Assembly (NCBI RefSeq): GCF_013113735.1
Contig: NZ_CP053346.1
Location: 3,424,001-3,488,000, forward strand
Origin: Sphingomonas sp. AP4-R1
GTDB taxonomy: Bacteria > Pseudomonadota > Alphaproteobacteria > Sphingomonadales > Sphingomonadaceae
DNA length: 64,000 nt
Direction: 5' to 3'
Under the pieces are notes generated by a model. That model had not been told where the DNA came from, did no database searches, and saw only the letters and a list, made by a program, of their open reading frames with translations. Positions 42,108 to 51,481 of this stretch are shown here, piece by piece. A program made the translations under genes and the position numbers. The first letter of the stretch is position 1. Each line of letters starts with the position of its first letter.

Positions 42108-42785
42108 ATGCGCGTTTTGTTGGTTGAGGATGATCGCGAGTTGGCGGCTCATGTCAGGGCGCGGCTGGAGAAGCAGGACCATGTCGTCGTCGTCGCGGAA
42201 GACGGGGCGGACGGGTCCTCGCGGGCGATCGACGGCGATTTCGATGTGGTGATCCTCGATCGCATGCTGCCCCGGATGGACGGCATCAGCGCGCTCAAGG
42301 CGATGCGCGCCGGCGGCGTGCTGGCACCCGTGCTGATGCTGACGGCGCGCGGATCGATCGAGGATCGGGTCGAAGGGCTGGATGCGGGCGCGGACGATTA
42401 TCTGATCAAGCCGTTCGCCTTGGCGGAACTGGCGGCGCGCGTCTCGGCGCTGGGCCGGCGGTCGCGTGCGCCCGATCATGACGGCATCGTCGCGATCGGC
42501 AGTATCCGGCTGGACCGCGTCGACCGGTCCGTGACGCGCGCGGGCAAGGCCATTCCGCTCCACCCGCGCGAATTCCAGCTGCTGGACATGCTGATGCGCC
42601 ACGGTGGCCGCGTGGTGACGCGCGCGATGCTGCTCAAGGCGATCTGGCGGTTCGACTTCGATCCCGAAACCAAGATCGTCGAAAGCCATATGAGTCGGCT
42701 TCGCGCCAAGCTGGACGGCGGCTTCGCGACCGGCGCGATCGAGACGATCCGTGGCGAGGGCTATCGCGTCCGTGGCGACGCCTAA
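42108..42785 (+). CDS. OmpR-family response regulator
   Basis: The protein has 225 residues. I chose the ATG at 42108 (MRVLLVEDD), which has GGGAG five bases upstream; the ATG at 42096 adds four residues. The receiver domain has the acidic pocket VEDD, phospho-acceptor VVILDRMLPRMDG and IKPF Lys; the C-terminal winged helix includes LHPREFQLLDMLMRHGG and ETIRGEGYRVRG. It is coupled to the kinase gene that starts before its stop. The pair precedes a metal-type efflux operon and probably controls it. Confidence 0.93.
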   Translation: MRVLLVEDDRELAAHVRARLEKQDHVVVVAEDGADGSSRAIDGDFDVVILDRMLPRMDGISALKAMRAGGVLAPVLMLTARGSIEDRVEGLDAGADDYLIKPFALAELAARVSALGRRSRAPDHDGIVAIGSIRLDRVDRSVTRAGKAIPLHPREFQLLDMLMRHGGRVVTRAMLLKAIWRFDFDPETKIVESHMSRLRAKLDGGFATGAIETIRGEGYRVRGDA

Positions 42786-44118
42786 CCCCACGCGGCGCAC
42801 CGCCTACCGGATCGCCGGCTATTATGCGCTGAGCTTCGCGCTCGCGTCGCTGCTGCTGGGCGGCGGCATCTGGGGATTTGCCAGGCGCACGCTGCGCCAG
42901 GCGCTGGACGATCGCCTGCAGAGCGAATTGACGACATTGCGCGGCGCGGCCGAGCGCGAGGGGCGTACCGCGCTGATCGAGGATATCGTCGCGCGGGATC
43001 TGGTGCCCGGCGCGGGCGGCTATGCGCTGATCGGCCGCGACGGTCGGCGGATCGCGGGCAAGGTGGACACGGGGCGGCCGGGATGGGGCCTGTCCGACAT
43101 TCGCGTGCGCCTGGCCGACGGCACCGATATTCCCGGCCGCTCCGCCGCGCTGCGCCTGCCGAACGGCGAGACATTGGCCGTGATCGGCGAGGCGGAATCG
43201 CTGGGGCGGATCGAGCATACGTTGCTCGCCATCGCCGGCGCGGGCTTCGGCCTGATGATCGCGATCGGCGTGGTCGGCGGCTTTCTGATCGGCCATGTGA
43301 TCCATCGACGCCTGGCTGCCGTCGACGATGCCGCGCGCGCGATCATGGCGGGCAATCTCGCCCGGCGCATCCCGATCGGGGAGGGCGACGACGAGTTCGA
43401 TCGCCTGTCTGATACGCTCAACCGGATGCTCGACCATATCGGGCAGTTGATGGACAGCCTGAGGCATGTCTCCGCCGACGTGGCGCACGATCTGCGCACG
43501 CCGCTGTCGCGCCTCCGCGTCACGCTGGAGGCCGCCAGCGACGCCGACGAGCCTGCCGAGCGCGAGCGACGCATCATGGAAGCGCTGGATCGGGTGGATG
43601 GGCTGATGGCGCTCTTTTCCACGATCCTGCGGATTTCGGAGATCGAGCGCGGCGCGGTCCGCAAGCGGTTCACGGCGGTCCGGCTGGATCTGCTGGCGGC
43701 GGACCTGATCGAGACCTATGCGCCCGCGGCGCTCGACGGAGAGAGATGCATCACGGCGGCGGTCGAGCCGCACGTGACAACATCCGGCGACGAGGGCCTG
43801 ATCGGGCAGGCGATCGCCAACCTCCTCGAAAATGCGCTGAAGCACACGCCGGAGGGAACGCGGATCGAGGTGGCGGTCGCCTCCGTCGATGGCCACCCGA
43901 GGCTGACGGTGCGGGACGACGGGCCGGGGGTGCCGGCCGAGGACCATGCTCTGGTGCTGCGCCGCTTCGGTCGTCGGGAAGCGAGCCGATCGGGCGACAG
44001 CTATGGGCTGGGCCTCACGCTGGTCGCTGCGGTGGCGGCGACGCACCGCGCCGAACTGATCCTCGCGGATGCGCAGCCGGGCCTGTCCGTGACGCTGGTT
44101 TTTCCGCCGGAAGTTTGA
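42772..44118 (+). CDS. Sensor histidine kinase
   Basis: The protein has about 448 residues from GTG at 42772 (a GTG at 42751 is also possible), overlapping the response-regulator gene. Two transmembrane segments (about 18-40 and 150-175) flank a periplasmic sensor; a HAMP domain follows (RLAAVDDAARAIMAGNLARRI). The H-box is SADVAHDLRTPLSRLR, the N-box NLLENALKHTP, the G1 box DDGPGVP and the G2 box GLGLTLV. The small periplasmic domain (LPNGETLAVIGEAESLG) resembles that of other metal or envelope-stress kinases, but the signal is unknown. Confidence 0.92.
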   Translation: MATPNPTRRTAYRIAGYYALSFALASLLLGGGIWGFARRTLRQALDDRLQSELTTLRGAAEREGRTALIEDIVARDLVPGAGGYALIGRDGRRIAGKVDTGRPGWGLSDIRVRLADGTDIPGRSAALRLPNGETLAVIGEAESLGRIEHTLLAIAGAGFGLMIAIGVVGGFLIGHVIHRRLAAVDDAARAIMAGNLARRIPIGEGDDEFDRLSDTLNRMLDHIGQLMDSLRHVSADVAHDLRTPLSRLRVTLEAASDADEPAERERRIMEALDRVDGLMALFSTILRISEIERGAVRKRFTAVRLDLLAADLIETYAPAALDGERCITAAVEPHVTTSGDEGLIGQAIANLLENALKHTPEGTRIEVAVASVDGHPRLTVRDDGPGVPAEDHALVLRRFGRREASRSGDSYGLGLTLVAAVAATHRAELILADAQPGLSVTLVFPPEV

Positions 44119-44211
44119 AACTCTGGTACTTTCGAACGCTCAGGCGCTTTCCGCTTTGCGCTTCCGCCGCCGCCGTCGCCTAGCCGGATCACCCGGATCG
44201 GAGACGCCATC

Positions 44212-45219
44212 ATGCAAGCCCGTACGTTCACTCTTCTCGCAGCCGCCCTGATCGCAGCCGCGCCGGCCATGGCGGCGACCCCCGCCTATCGGGTGACCGG
44301 CAGCATCGCGGGCCCGGACGGCGGCTGGGACTATGCGAGCGTCGATCCCGCCACCCGTCGTCTCTATGTGGCGCACGGCAATGCGATCATGGCCGTGGAC
44401 CTCGCCAGCGGGGTCGCGACCCCGGCGCTGTCGCCCGCCGCGCACGCGCATGCGGTGCTGCCCATTCCCGGATCGGGGCTCCTGCTGGAGACGGAAGGCG
44501 ATACCGCCACCGTCCGTCTCCTGAATGCCGCGACCGGCGCCGAGACGGCGCGCATCCCGGTCGGCAAGAAGCCCGACGCGGCGATCTGGGACCCGGTTCG
44601 CAAGCGCGCGGTGGTGATGAATGCCGACTCCGGCACGATCATGCTGGTCGATCCCGCCACCGCGAAGGTGACCGCGACGATCACCGCCGCGCCGGGGCTG
44701 GAGTTCGCGGCGCTGGACGCGTCGGGCCTCCTCTATGTGAACAATGAGGATCGCGATCAGATCGCGGTCGTCGACCCCGACAAGGCGCGGCTGCTCGGGT
44801 GGATCGCGCTGCCGGGCTGCAAGGGCCCGACCGGCATGGCCTATGCGCCCACGGCGCGGGTGATCGTCTCCGCCTGCGGCAATGGCATCGCCGCGATCGT
44901 CGATCCGAAGACGCGCAGGATGATCGGCACGGCCGCGATCGGTATGGGCGCGGATGCGGTGATCCCCGATCCCGCGCGCAAGCGGCTGTTCGTGCCGGCG
45001 GGTCAATCCGGCACGCTCACGGTGCTGGACGAGGCGCCGGGGCAGGTGCGTGCCGTCGAGACGGTGACGACGGACGTGTCCGCGCGTACCGGAACCGTCG
45101 ATCCCACGGACGGCAAGGTCTATCTGCCCGCCGCGAAGATGGCGGCGGCCGACACGCCCGGCGGACGCCCCCGGCCGGTCCCCGGCAGCTTCCATCTGAT
45201 CGTCGTCTCGCCGCAGTGA
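44212..45219 (+). CDS. Secreted YncE-like beta-propeller protein
   Basis: The protein has 335 residues with a signal peptide (MQARTFTLLAAALIAAAPAMA). Repeated blades such as DYASVDPATRRLYVAHGNAIM, TVRLLNAATGAETARIPVG and IAAIVDPKTRRMIGTAAIG define a seven-blade YncE/surface-layer type propeller. Such proteins are periplasmic and of unclear function, often found beside metal export genes. The stop overlaps the GTG start of the outer-membrane factor (GTGA), so it belongs to the efflux operon. Confidence 0.87.
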   Translation: MQARTFTLLAAALIAAAPAMAATPAYRVTGSIAGPDGGWDYASVDPATRRLYVAHGNAIMAVDLASGVATPALSPAAHAHAVLPIPGSGLLLETEGDTATVRLLNAATGAETARIPVGKKPDAAIWDPVRKRAVVMNADSGTIMLVDPATAKVTATITAAPGLEFAALDASGLLYVNNEDRDQIAVVDPDKARLLGWIALPGCKGPTGMAYAPTARVIVSACGNGIAAIVDPKTRRMIGTAAIGMGADAVIPDPARKRLFVPAGQSGTLTVLDEAPGQVRAVETVTTDVSARTGTVDPTDGKVYLPAAKMAAADTPGGRPRPVPGSFHLIVVSPQ

Positions 45220-46574
45220 CACGTCTGCTTCCGTGTACAGGGATAATCCTGCTGTGCGGTGCCCTGGGAGCCTGCGCCGCTTATCGCCCCGCGCCCGTAT
45301 CCCCTTCGGCCGCCGTCCCCCAGCGTGCTGCCCGCACCCTGCCGGAGGCGCAGAACTGGTCGACCTCCAGCCTGCTGGCGCAGGCGATCCTGTGGTCGCC
45401 CGCGATCCGCGAAAGCGCGGCCAATGTGCGCAGCCTCGTGGCGGCCGCGCGCGCCGCGCGCGTGCCGCCGCCGGGATCGCTGCAGCTGACGTCCGAATAT
45501 TCGCATGACGACAATCCGAGCAAACCGTGGCTCGGATCGGGCCTGTTCGACATTCCGCTGGATATCGGCGGGCGGCGCAACACGCGCATCGACGCGGCCG
45601 ATCTCGCCACGCTGCAGGGGCGCTACGATTATGGCGAGGTGGTCTGGACGGCGCGGTCGGCGATCCGGCGGGCGCTGATCGATCGCCAGTTCGCCGACAG
45701 GCTGACGCCGCTGGCGGCGCGCGCGCTGGCGCTGCGGCAGGACCGGTACGATAAATTGCAGGCGCGCGTGGGCGCGGGCGAGGAGGCACGGCCGATCTCG
45801 ATCCTCGCCCAGCTGGACCTCGCCAATGCGCAGCGCCGTGCGCGCGATATCACCGCTCGCCGCGCCCAGGCCGATGTCGCGCTCGGCAACGCGATCGGCG
45901 CCGATCCGGCCGCCGTCGCCGCGATCGCCGTCGAGCCGATCGAGGGAAGCGCGCCGGTTCCGTCGCACCCGGATCTCGCCGGCTGGCGGCGGGATGCCTC
46001 GGCGGGGCGCCGCGACGTGCTGCGCGCGATCGTCGATTACGATCTTGCCGAAAATGCCGTGCGTCAGGAGGTGGCGAACCAATATCCCGCACTCCGCATC
46101 CAGCCCGGCTACACCTATGAGCGCGGGCTGGTGAAGCTCCCCTTCGGCGTCGCGCTCCAGCTGCCGCCGATCGACCTCAACCGCGCGGCCCTTGCCGCCG
46201 CCGAGCGGAAGCGCGCGCAGGCGGGCGTGAAGCTGGAGGCGCTGCAATCGACGATCCTGGGCGAAGTGGATCGCACCGCGACCGCGCTGGCGGCCCAATC
46301 CTATGCCGAGACCGTCACCGCGACGCGCGACGTGCCCACCGCGCGCCGCCTCGCCGAGCGCGCCGCCGCCAGCCTGCGCGAGGGCGCGGGCGACCGGGTG
46401 GACGAGGAAGCGGCGGCCGCGACCGCGATCGATACCGAGATCGCTCTGATCGAGGCGATGCGGCTCGCGTGGCTCGCCTCGGTCGATCTCGAGGATGCGC
46501 TGCGCCGCCCGAACGATCCGCGTGACGGGCTGGTGCTGGAACAGGCGATGAAGACGTTGGGAGACACGAAGTGA
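45216..46574 (+). CDS. TolC-family outer-membrane factor of RND efflux (CzcC-like lipoprotein)
   Basis: The protein has 452 residues from GTG at 45216, overlapping the propeller gene stop. The leader ILLCGALGAC carries a lipobox (LGAC), so the N-terminus is probably lipid-modified. Two helical hairpin repeats follow (LAQAILWSPAIRESAANVRSL and LAQLDLANAQRRARDI) and PGYTYERGLVKLPFGVALQ is a barrel segment typical of CzcC. It forms the outer-membrane channel of the pump encoded next. The stop overlaps the adaptor start by GTGA. Confidence 0.88.
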   Translation: MTRLLPCTGIILLCGALGACAAYRPAPVSPSAAVPQRAARTLPEAQNWSTSSLLAQAILWSPAIRESAANVRSLVAAARAARVPPPGSLQLTSEYSHDDNPSKPWLGSGLFDIPLDIGGRRNTRIDAADLATLQGRYDYGEVVWTARSAIRRALIDRQFADRLTPLAARALALRQDRYDKLQARVGAGEEARPISILAQLDLANAQRRARDITARRAQADVALGNAIGADPAAVAAIAVEPIEGSAPVPSHPDLAGWRRDASAGRRDVLRAIVDYDLAENAVRQEVANQYPALRIQPGYTYERGLVKLPFGVALQLPPIDLNRAALAAAERKRAQAGVKLEALQSTILGEVDRTATALAAQSYAETVTATRDVPTARRLAERAAASLREGAGDRVDEEAAAATAIDTEIALIEAMRLAWLASVDLEDALRRPNDPRDGLVLEQAMKTLGDTK

Positions 46575-47485
46575 GGCGCTGGCCCGCAATCTGGACGGGG
46601 CTGCTTGCGCTGGCCCTCCCGCTCAAGGCCGGGGCGGAAGCGCCCAAGCCGGTGATGCTCGACGGGGCGACCCTGCGCCGTCTGTCCGTGACGACTGCGC
46701 CGGCGCGGATGGTGACGCAGGCCGGATCGGTCGCGGGCTTCGCGCGCGTGCTGGATCCGATCCCGCTCGCTCAGCTGGACGCGGACATCGCGGCGGCCCG
46801 GCCGACGGCGGCGGCCTCGGCGGCGGAGGCGGCGCGCAGCCAGGCCCTGTTCGCGGAGGATGCGACGGTCTCGCGCAAGGTGGCGCAGGCGGCGGCGATG
46901 CAGGCCGGCGGCGACAATGCGCGCCTGTCGCTGCTGGTGCGTCGTCTCGGGCTGGAATGGGGCCCGGCCATATCGCGGCTGAGCGATGCGCGGCGCGGAG
47001 CGCTCGTCGCGGCCCTGTCGTCCGGCCGCTCCGCGCTGGTGCGGATCGACAGCGCCAATGGCGTGGGGCAGGCGGGCCTGCATATGGTGCAGCTCGATCT
47101 TGGCGAGATGGGGAGCGCGACCGCGACGATCCTCGGGCCTGCCCGCGCGGCCGATCCGCGCCTGCAGTCGCCCGGCCTGATCGCGCAGGTGTCCGGGCCC
47201 AAGGCGGCCCTGCTCTCGACGGGTCTGTCCGTGACCGCGAAGCTCGGCGGCACGGCCCACGCCAGCATCTTCGTGCCCAATGCCGCGATCCTGCGCGTCG
47301 AGGGCGCATCGTGGGTCTATCGGCGCATCGGCGCGCAGGCCTTCGCGCGGACGCGCCTGATCGCGCCGGTCGCCACGGCCGGCGGCCTTCTCGCGGGAGG
47401 ATTGCGGGCGGGCGATCCGATCGTGACGAATGGTGCCGCGGCGCTCTACGCGGCCGAGCGCGGCGGCGGCCCGGCGGAAGGCTGA
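46571..47485 (+). CDS. Short periplasmic adaptor-like protein of the RND system
   Basis: The protein has 304 residues from GTG at 46571 with a signal peptide (LLALALPLKAGAE). It is shorter than usual CusB/CzcB adaptors (about 380-420). The first strand region (VAGFARVLDPIPLAQL) leads directly into a coiled-coil-like stretch (AAARPTAAASAAEAARSQ), then a beta-barrel region (GLSVTAKLGGTAHASIFVPNAAIL) and a membrane-proximal part. A clear lipoyl half-motif is not visible. Position between the channel and pump genes supports the role; it may be a reduced adaptor. Confidence 0.75.
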   Translation: MRRWPAIWTGLLALALPLKAGAEAPKPVMLDGATLRRLSVTTAPARMVTQAGSVAGFARVLDPIPLAQLDADIAAARPTAAASAAEAARSQALFAEDATVSRKVAQAAAMQAGGDNARLSLLVRRLGLEWGPAISRLSDARRGALVAALSSGRSALVRIDSANGVGQAGLHMVQLDLGEMGSATATILGPARAADPRLQSPGLIAQVSGPKAALLSTGLSVTAKLGGTAHASIFVPNAAILRVEGASWVYRRIGAQAFARTRLIAPVATAGGLLAGGLRAGDPIVTNGAAALYAAERGGGPAEG

Positions 47486-47489
47486 TCGC

Positions 47490-50400
47490 ATGCTGACGCA
47501 TATCGTCCGCTGGTCGCTCGCGCGGCCCTGGCTGGTCACGGCGGGAGCCGCGCTGCTGCTGATCTACGGCGCGGTCGTGCTCGGCCGCGTGAAGTTCGAC
47601 GTGTTTCCGGATTTCGTGCCGAGCCAGGCCGAGGTGCAGACCGAGGCGCCCGGCCTTTCGCCCGATCAGGTGGAGCAACTCGTCACGCGCCCGATCGAGC
47701 AGGCGGTGAACGGTGCGGCGGGCGTCGCCTCCGTCCGCTCGGAATCGATCCAGGGTCTGTCGATCGTGACGGTGATCTTCGCCGACGGGGTCGATCCCTA
47801 TCGCGCGCGCCAGATCGTGGCGGAAAGCCTCAGCGAGGCGGCGGGCGCGCTACCTCAGGGCGTGAAGGCGCCCAAGGTGCAGCCGCTCACCTCATCGACG
47901 ATGGACCTGCTCAAGGTCGGCTTCACGAGCGACAAGGTGGACCCGACGGCCCTGCGCGACTTCATCCAGTGGCAGGTGCGGCCGCGCCTGCTCGCGGTGC
48001 CGGGCGTGGCGCGGGCGACCGTCTATGGCGGCATCATCCGCCGGGTGGAGGTGCAGGTTCGGCCTGACGATCTGGCGGCGCGCGATCTCGCGCTGTCCGA
48101 CGTGGCGAGCGCCGTGCAGCAGGCGACCAGCGTGATCGGTGGCGGCTATATCGATACGCCGCAGCAGCGCCTGCCGATCGACGCGCACGGGCAGGCGCGG
48201 GGTGCCGGCGATATCGCGGCGGCCCCGCTGGCGCTGCCCCCCACGGCCGCCGGCGCGCCGGCCACAGCGACGCGCGTGGGCGACGTCGCCACCGTGGCCG
48301 AGGGGGCATCGCCCAACAACGGCGACGCGCTGATCATGGGCAAGCCGGGCGTGCTGATCAGCCTGTCCAGCCAATATGGCGCGAACACGCTGGAGGTGAC
48401 CCGCGCGGTCGAGGCGGCACTGGCGGAATTCAGGCCCGCATTGGCCGCGCAGGAGATCACGATGCGGCCCGGGCTTCACCGCCCCGCCAATTTCATCGAT
48501 GCCGCGCTGCACGGGATCATGGACGATCTGGTGATCGGCGCGGTGCTGATCGCCGTCGTCCTGCTGCTGATGATGCGCAACGTGGCGGCGGTGCTGATCT
48601 CGTTCGTCAGCATCCCGCTCTCGCTGCTCACCGCGATCATCATCTTCGATCGCTTCGGCGTCACCATCAACACGATGACGCTGGGCGGCATGGCGGTGGC
48701 GCTGGGCGTGGTGGTCGACGATGCGATCATCGACGTGGAGAATATCATTCGTCGCCTGCGCTCCGCGCCGGACGGGGAGGCGCCGACCGCGACGATCCTG
48801 GCCGCCTCGGTCGAGGTCCGCGCGCCGGTGATCTACGCGACGCTCGTCGTGTCGCTGGTGCTGGCGCCGGTGCTGATGCTGAGCGGCCTGCAGGGCGCCT
48901 TCTTCGCGCCGCTCGCCACCGCCTTCATCCTCGCCACGCTGGCGTCGCTCGTGGTTGCCATCGTCGTGACGCCGGCGCTCAGCCTGCTGCTGTTGCGCCA
49001 TGCCCGGCTGCCGGAGGAGCCCGCGCCGCTCCGCCGGCTGAAGGATGCGGTCGTCCGGCTGCTGATCCGCTTCACCGAAGCCTCGCGCCTCGTGCTGATC
49101 GGATCGGTCGCGGCGGTGCTGATCGCGGCGGCGGCGACCGTCACCTTCACCACCGAATTGCTGCCCTCGTTCAAGGAGGGGCATTTCGTGCTGGGCGTGA
49201 CGGGGCCGCCCGGAACCTCGCTCTCGGTGATGCGCGCCTATGGCCAGCATATCACGCGCGATCTGCTGGCCATTCCCGGCATCGATACGGTGGAGCAGCA
49301 GATCGGCCGCGCCGAGGGCGGCGAGGATACGTGGGGCAGTGAGCGCTCCGAATTCCATGTCGAGCTGAAGCCCGGTTTGTCGGGCGCCGAGCAGGATGAC
49401 GTGCAGGACCGGATCCACGCGGTGCTGGACGGCTATCCCGGTCTCGTCACCGAAGTGCTGACGTTCCTGGGCGACCGGATCGGCGAATCCCTTTCGGGCG
49501 AGACGGCCTCGCTCGCGATCGGCATCTATGGCGGCGATTCCGCCACGCTGGATCGCACGGCGGACCGGATCGTGGCGGTCGTGGAGACGGTGCAGGGCGC
49601 GGTCGACGTCCAGCGCGCCACCCCGCCGCGCACTCCGGTGGTGCGGGTCGGTGTCGATACGGCGCGCGCCGCCGCGCGCGGCATCGGCACCGCCGACATC
49701 CTGTCCACGGTGCAGGCCGCGTATCAGGGCAATGCGACGGCCCAGATCTTCAAGCAGGATCGCTCGATCGACGTGGCGCTGACCGTGCCGCCCGAACTGC
49801 GCGAGACGCCGGAGGCGATCGGCAATCTGCTCGTCCGCTCCGCTTCCGGCGTGGCGATGCCGCTGGGGCAGGTCGCGCGCGTCTCGCTCGATCAGGGGCG
49901 TACCGTGATCGCGCATGAAGGCGGGCGGGTGCGCGAAGTGGTCACCACCAATCCACCGCCGCAGCAGGCCGCCGCCGTCACCGCCGCCGTCAAGCAGGCG
50001 ATCGCCGATCAGGTGAAACTGCCGCCCGGCGTCTATCTGGAATATGAGGGCACGGCCGATGCCGCCGTCGCCGCGCGCAACGAATTGCTGCGCAATGTCG
50101 GCTTCGCCATCGCGGGGATGATCGCGCTGCTCGCGGTCGCCTTCGGAAGCTGGCGGTCGGTGGCGCTGATCTTCGCGTCCGCGCCGCTGGCGATGATCGG
50201 CGGCGTGATCGCGGTGCTGCTGAGCGGGCGCGATCTGTCGCTGGGCTCGCTGGTGGGGTTCGTCACCTTGTTCGGCGTCGCGGCGCGCAACACCATCCTG
50301 CTCCTCTCCCACGCGGACCATCTGGTGCAGGCCGAGGGCCATCCCTGGTCGCTCGACACGCTCGTCCTCGCGACGCGCGAGCGCATGACGCCGATCCTGA

Positions 50401-50579
50401 TGACGGCGCTCGTCACCGGCCTCGGCCTGTTGCCGCTGGCGATCGGCAGCGGGCAGGCCGGGCGCGAGATACAGGGGCCTATGGCGATCGTGATCATGGG
50501 CGGGCTGGTCAGCTCGACGCTGACGACGTTGCTGATCCTTCCGGCGCTGATCTGGCGCTTCGGGGGCAGGCGCGCATGA
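47490..50579 (+). CDS. HME/CusA-type RND efflux pump
   Basis: The protein has 1029 residues with the RND layout of TM1, a large periplasmic loop, TM2-7, a second loop and TM8-12. Start is ATG at 47490, 5 bp after the adaptor stop. Motifs are FDVFPDFVPSQAEVQTEAPGLS at the first periplasmic entry and GMAVALGVVVDDAIIDVEN in TM4, carrying the Asp pair (VDD) that relays protons. It exports a cation or small molecule from periplasm to outside using the proton gradient. The TM4 sequence differs from the classical CzcA DFGxxVD pattern seen in the second pump of this window, so the substrate is uncertain. Confidence 0.92.
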   Translation: MLTHIVRWSLARPWLVTAGAALLLIYGAVVLGRVKFDVFPDFVPSQAEVQTEAPGLSPDQVEQLVTRPIEQAVNGAAGVASVRSESIQGLSIVTVIFADGVDPYRARQIVAESLSEAAGALPQGVKAPKVQPLTSSTMDLLKVGFTSDKVDPTALRDFIQWQVRPRLLAVPGVARATVYGGIIRRVEVQVRPDDLAARDLALSDVASAVQQATSVIGGGYIDTPQQRLPIDAHGQARGAGDIAAAPLALPPTAAGAPATATRVGDVATVAEGASPNNGDALIMGKPGVLISLSSQYGANTLEVTRAVEAALAEFRPALAAQEITMRPGLHRPANFIDAALHGIMDDLVIGAVLIAVVLLLMMRNVAAVLISFVSIPLSLLTAIIIFDRFGVTINTMTLGGMAVALGVVVDDAIIDVENIIRRLRSAPDGEAPTATILAASVEVRAPVIYATLVVSLVLAPVLMLSGLQGAFFAPLATAFILATLASLVVAIVVTPALSLLLLRHARLPEEPAPLRRLKDAVVRLLIRFTEASRLVLIGSVAAVLIAAAATVTFTTELLPSFKEGHFVLGVTGPPGTSLSVMRAYGQHITRDLLAIPGIDTVEQQIGRAEGGEDTWGSERSEFHVELKPGLSGAEQDDVQDRIHAVLDGYPGLVTEVLTFLGDRIGESLSGETASLAIGIYGGDSATLDRTADRIVAVVETVQGAVDVQRATPPRTPVVRVGVDTARAAARGIGTADILSTVQAAYQGNATAQIFKQDRSIDVALTVPPELRETPEAIGNLLVRSASGVAMPLGQVARVSLDQGRTVIAHEGGRVREVVTTNPPPQQAAAVTAAVKQAIADQVKLPPGVYLEYEGTADAAVAARNELLRNVGFAIAGMIALLAVAFGSWRSVALIFASAPLAMIGGVIAVLLSGRDLSLGSLVGFVTLFGVAARNTILLLSHADHLVQAEGHPWSLDTLVLATRERMTPILMTALVTGLGLLPLAIGSGQAGREIQGPMAIVIMGGLVSSTLTTLLILPALIWRFGGRRA

Positions 50580-50715
50580 TCGACGGTCCGCGTCCCGCCC
50601 GTCCCGTCATGTTGCAGGATCGCAATCGCGAGAGCGGCCGGAGGACCGACAGCAATGCGGACCGGGCCTGTCTGGTCGCTCCTACCCTCCATTCGCGAGG
50701 CCATTGATCGCAGCC

Positions 50716-51297
50716 ATGTCGTCGGACTGGAGACCTCCCCGCGCGCTGCGCCCGGCCGAGCGCAAGGTGCTGCGCCTGTTGCGCCTGGCCGCGCAGGCCG
50801 CCGCCACGGGGCCGGGCGAAAAGCCGGATCCGCTGGCGGATGCGCTGCGCGATCATGATGCATCCCGAAGGATGTTTCTGACCCTGGATGCTCCGTTCAT
50901 CGCGCCGGAGGAGCATGATTTCATCCAGATGGTCGCGCATCTCCAGCGCAGCGCGCACGGCGGGGAAAGCGACGATCCGATCGTGCATGCGGCGATCACC
51001 GTCGTCGCGTGTCTGGGGGCGCTCAACCTGCGATTGCCGCCGCCGATCTCGCCCGAACCCCCGGCGCTTCTGAAGGCCCTGATCGTCGCCACGCGCGCCA
51101 CGGCGGCGGGATACGCCGATGTCGGTATCCGCCGGGGCACCGCCCGCGCGCGCGCGCTGGAATTGCTCGATCGACAGGGCGGCGCATCGCGCGAGGAATT
51201 GGTCGCTTTGGGCCTGTCGCGCCAGAATCTCAGCCTGCTGGTTAAAGCGGGGCTGGCGGTTCGTATCGGGGAGATGTTCTACCGGCCGGGCGGATAG
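50716..51297 (+). CDS. Hypothetical protein with C-terminal helix-turn-helix-like segment
   Basis: The protein has 193 residues from the ATG at 50716. I recognise no family. The N-terminal half is Arg/Ala-rich and helical (RKVLRLLRLAAQAAATG). The middle holds FLTLDAPFIAPEEHDFIQMV. The last 50 residues (ALELLDRQGGASREELVALG, then LSRQNLSLLVKAGLAVRIGE) look like a winged-helix tail. It has no export signal. It stands alone between the RND operon and the zinc-type receptor region; codon usage and the absence of a strong competing frame support it being real. Confidence 0.65.
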   Translation: MSSDWRPPRALRPAERKVLRLLRLAAQAAATGPGEKPDPLADALRDHDASRRMFLTLDAPFIAPEEHDFIQMVAHLQRSAHGGESDDPIVHAAITVVACLGALNLRLPPPISPEPPALLKALIVATRATAAGYADVGIRRGTARARALELLDRQGGASREELVALGLSRQNLSLLVKAGLAVRIGEMFYRPGG

Positions 51298-51324
51298 GGC
51301 TGCACGCGCTTCGCTTTCGATTTA

Positions 51325-51336
51325 ATGTTACAACAT
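51325..51336. promoter_or_regulatory. Candidate Zur-type operator
   Basis: ATGTTACAACAT is a 12-bp near-palindrome (only the central AC breaks symmetry) and matches the ATGTTATAACAT-type core of zinc-uptake-regulator boxes known from Proteobacteria. It lies in the gap upstream of the DUF2946-like gene (51482) and the ZnuD-like receptor (51967). Zinc repression of this unit is inferred. Confidence 0.5.
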
Positions 51337-51481
51337 CTCATTCATCTCCAGGTCAGCGTCTGTCGATCATGCCCGCCGCTCACGATCATGCCGGCGAGCA
51401 TGACGACCGATCACGATCGACGACCGTGCGAGATGAAAAGGGGCGCCCTGAGTGGGGCATGGATCACCAGACAGTGAGGGA

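Noticed and set aside
50576..50707. 43-codon frame overlapping the RND pump stop (ATGA)
   Set aside because: The product is Arg/Pro-rich without structure, and the frame does not continue into the next gene; the overlap appears to be chance.
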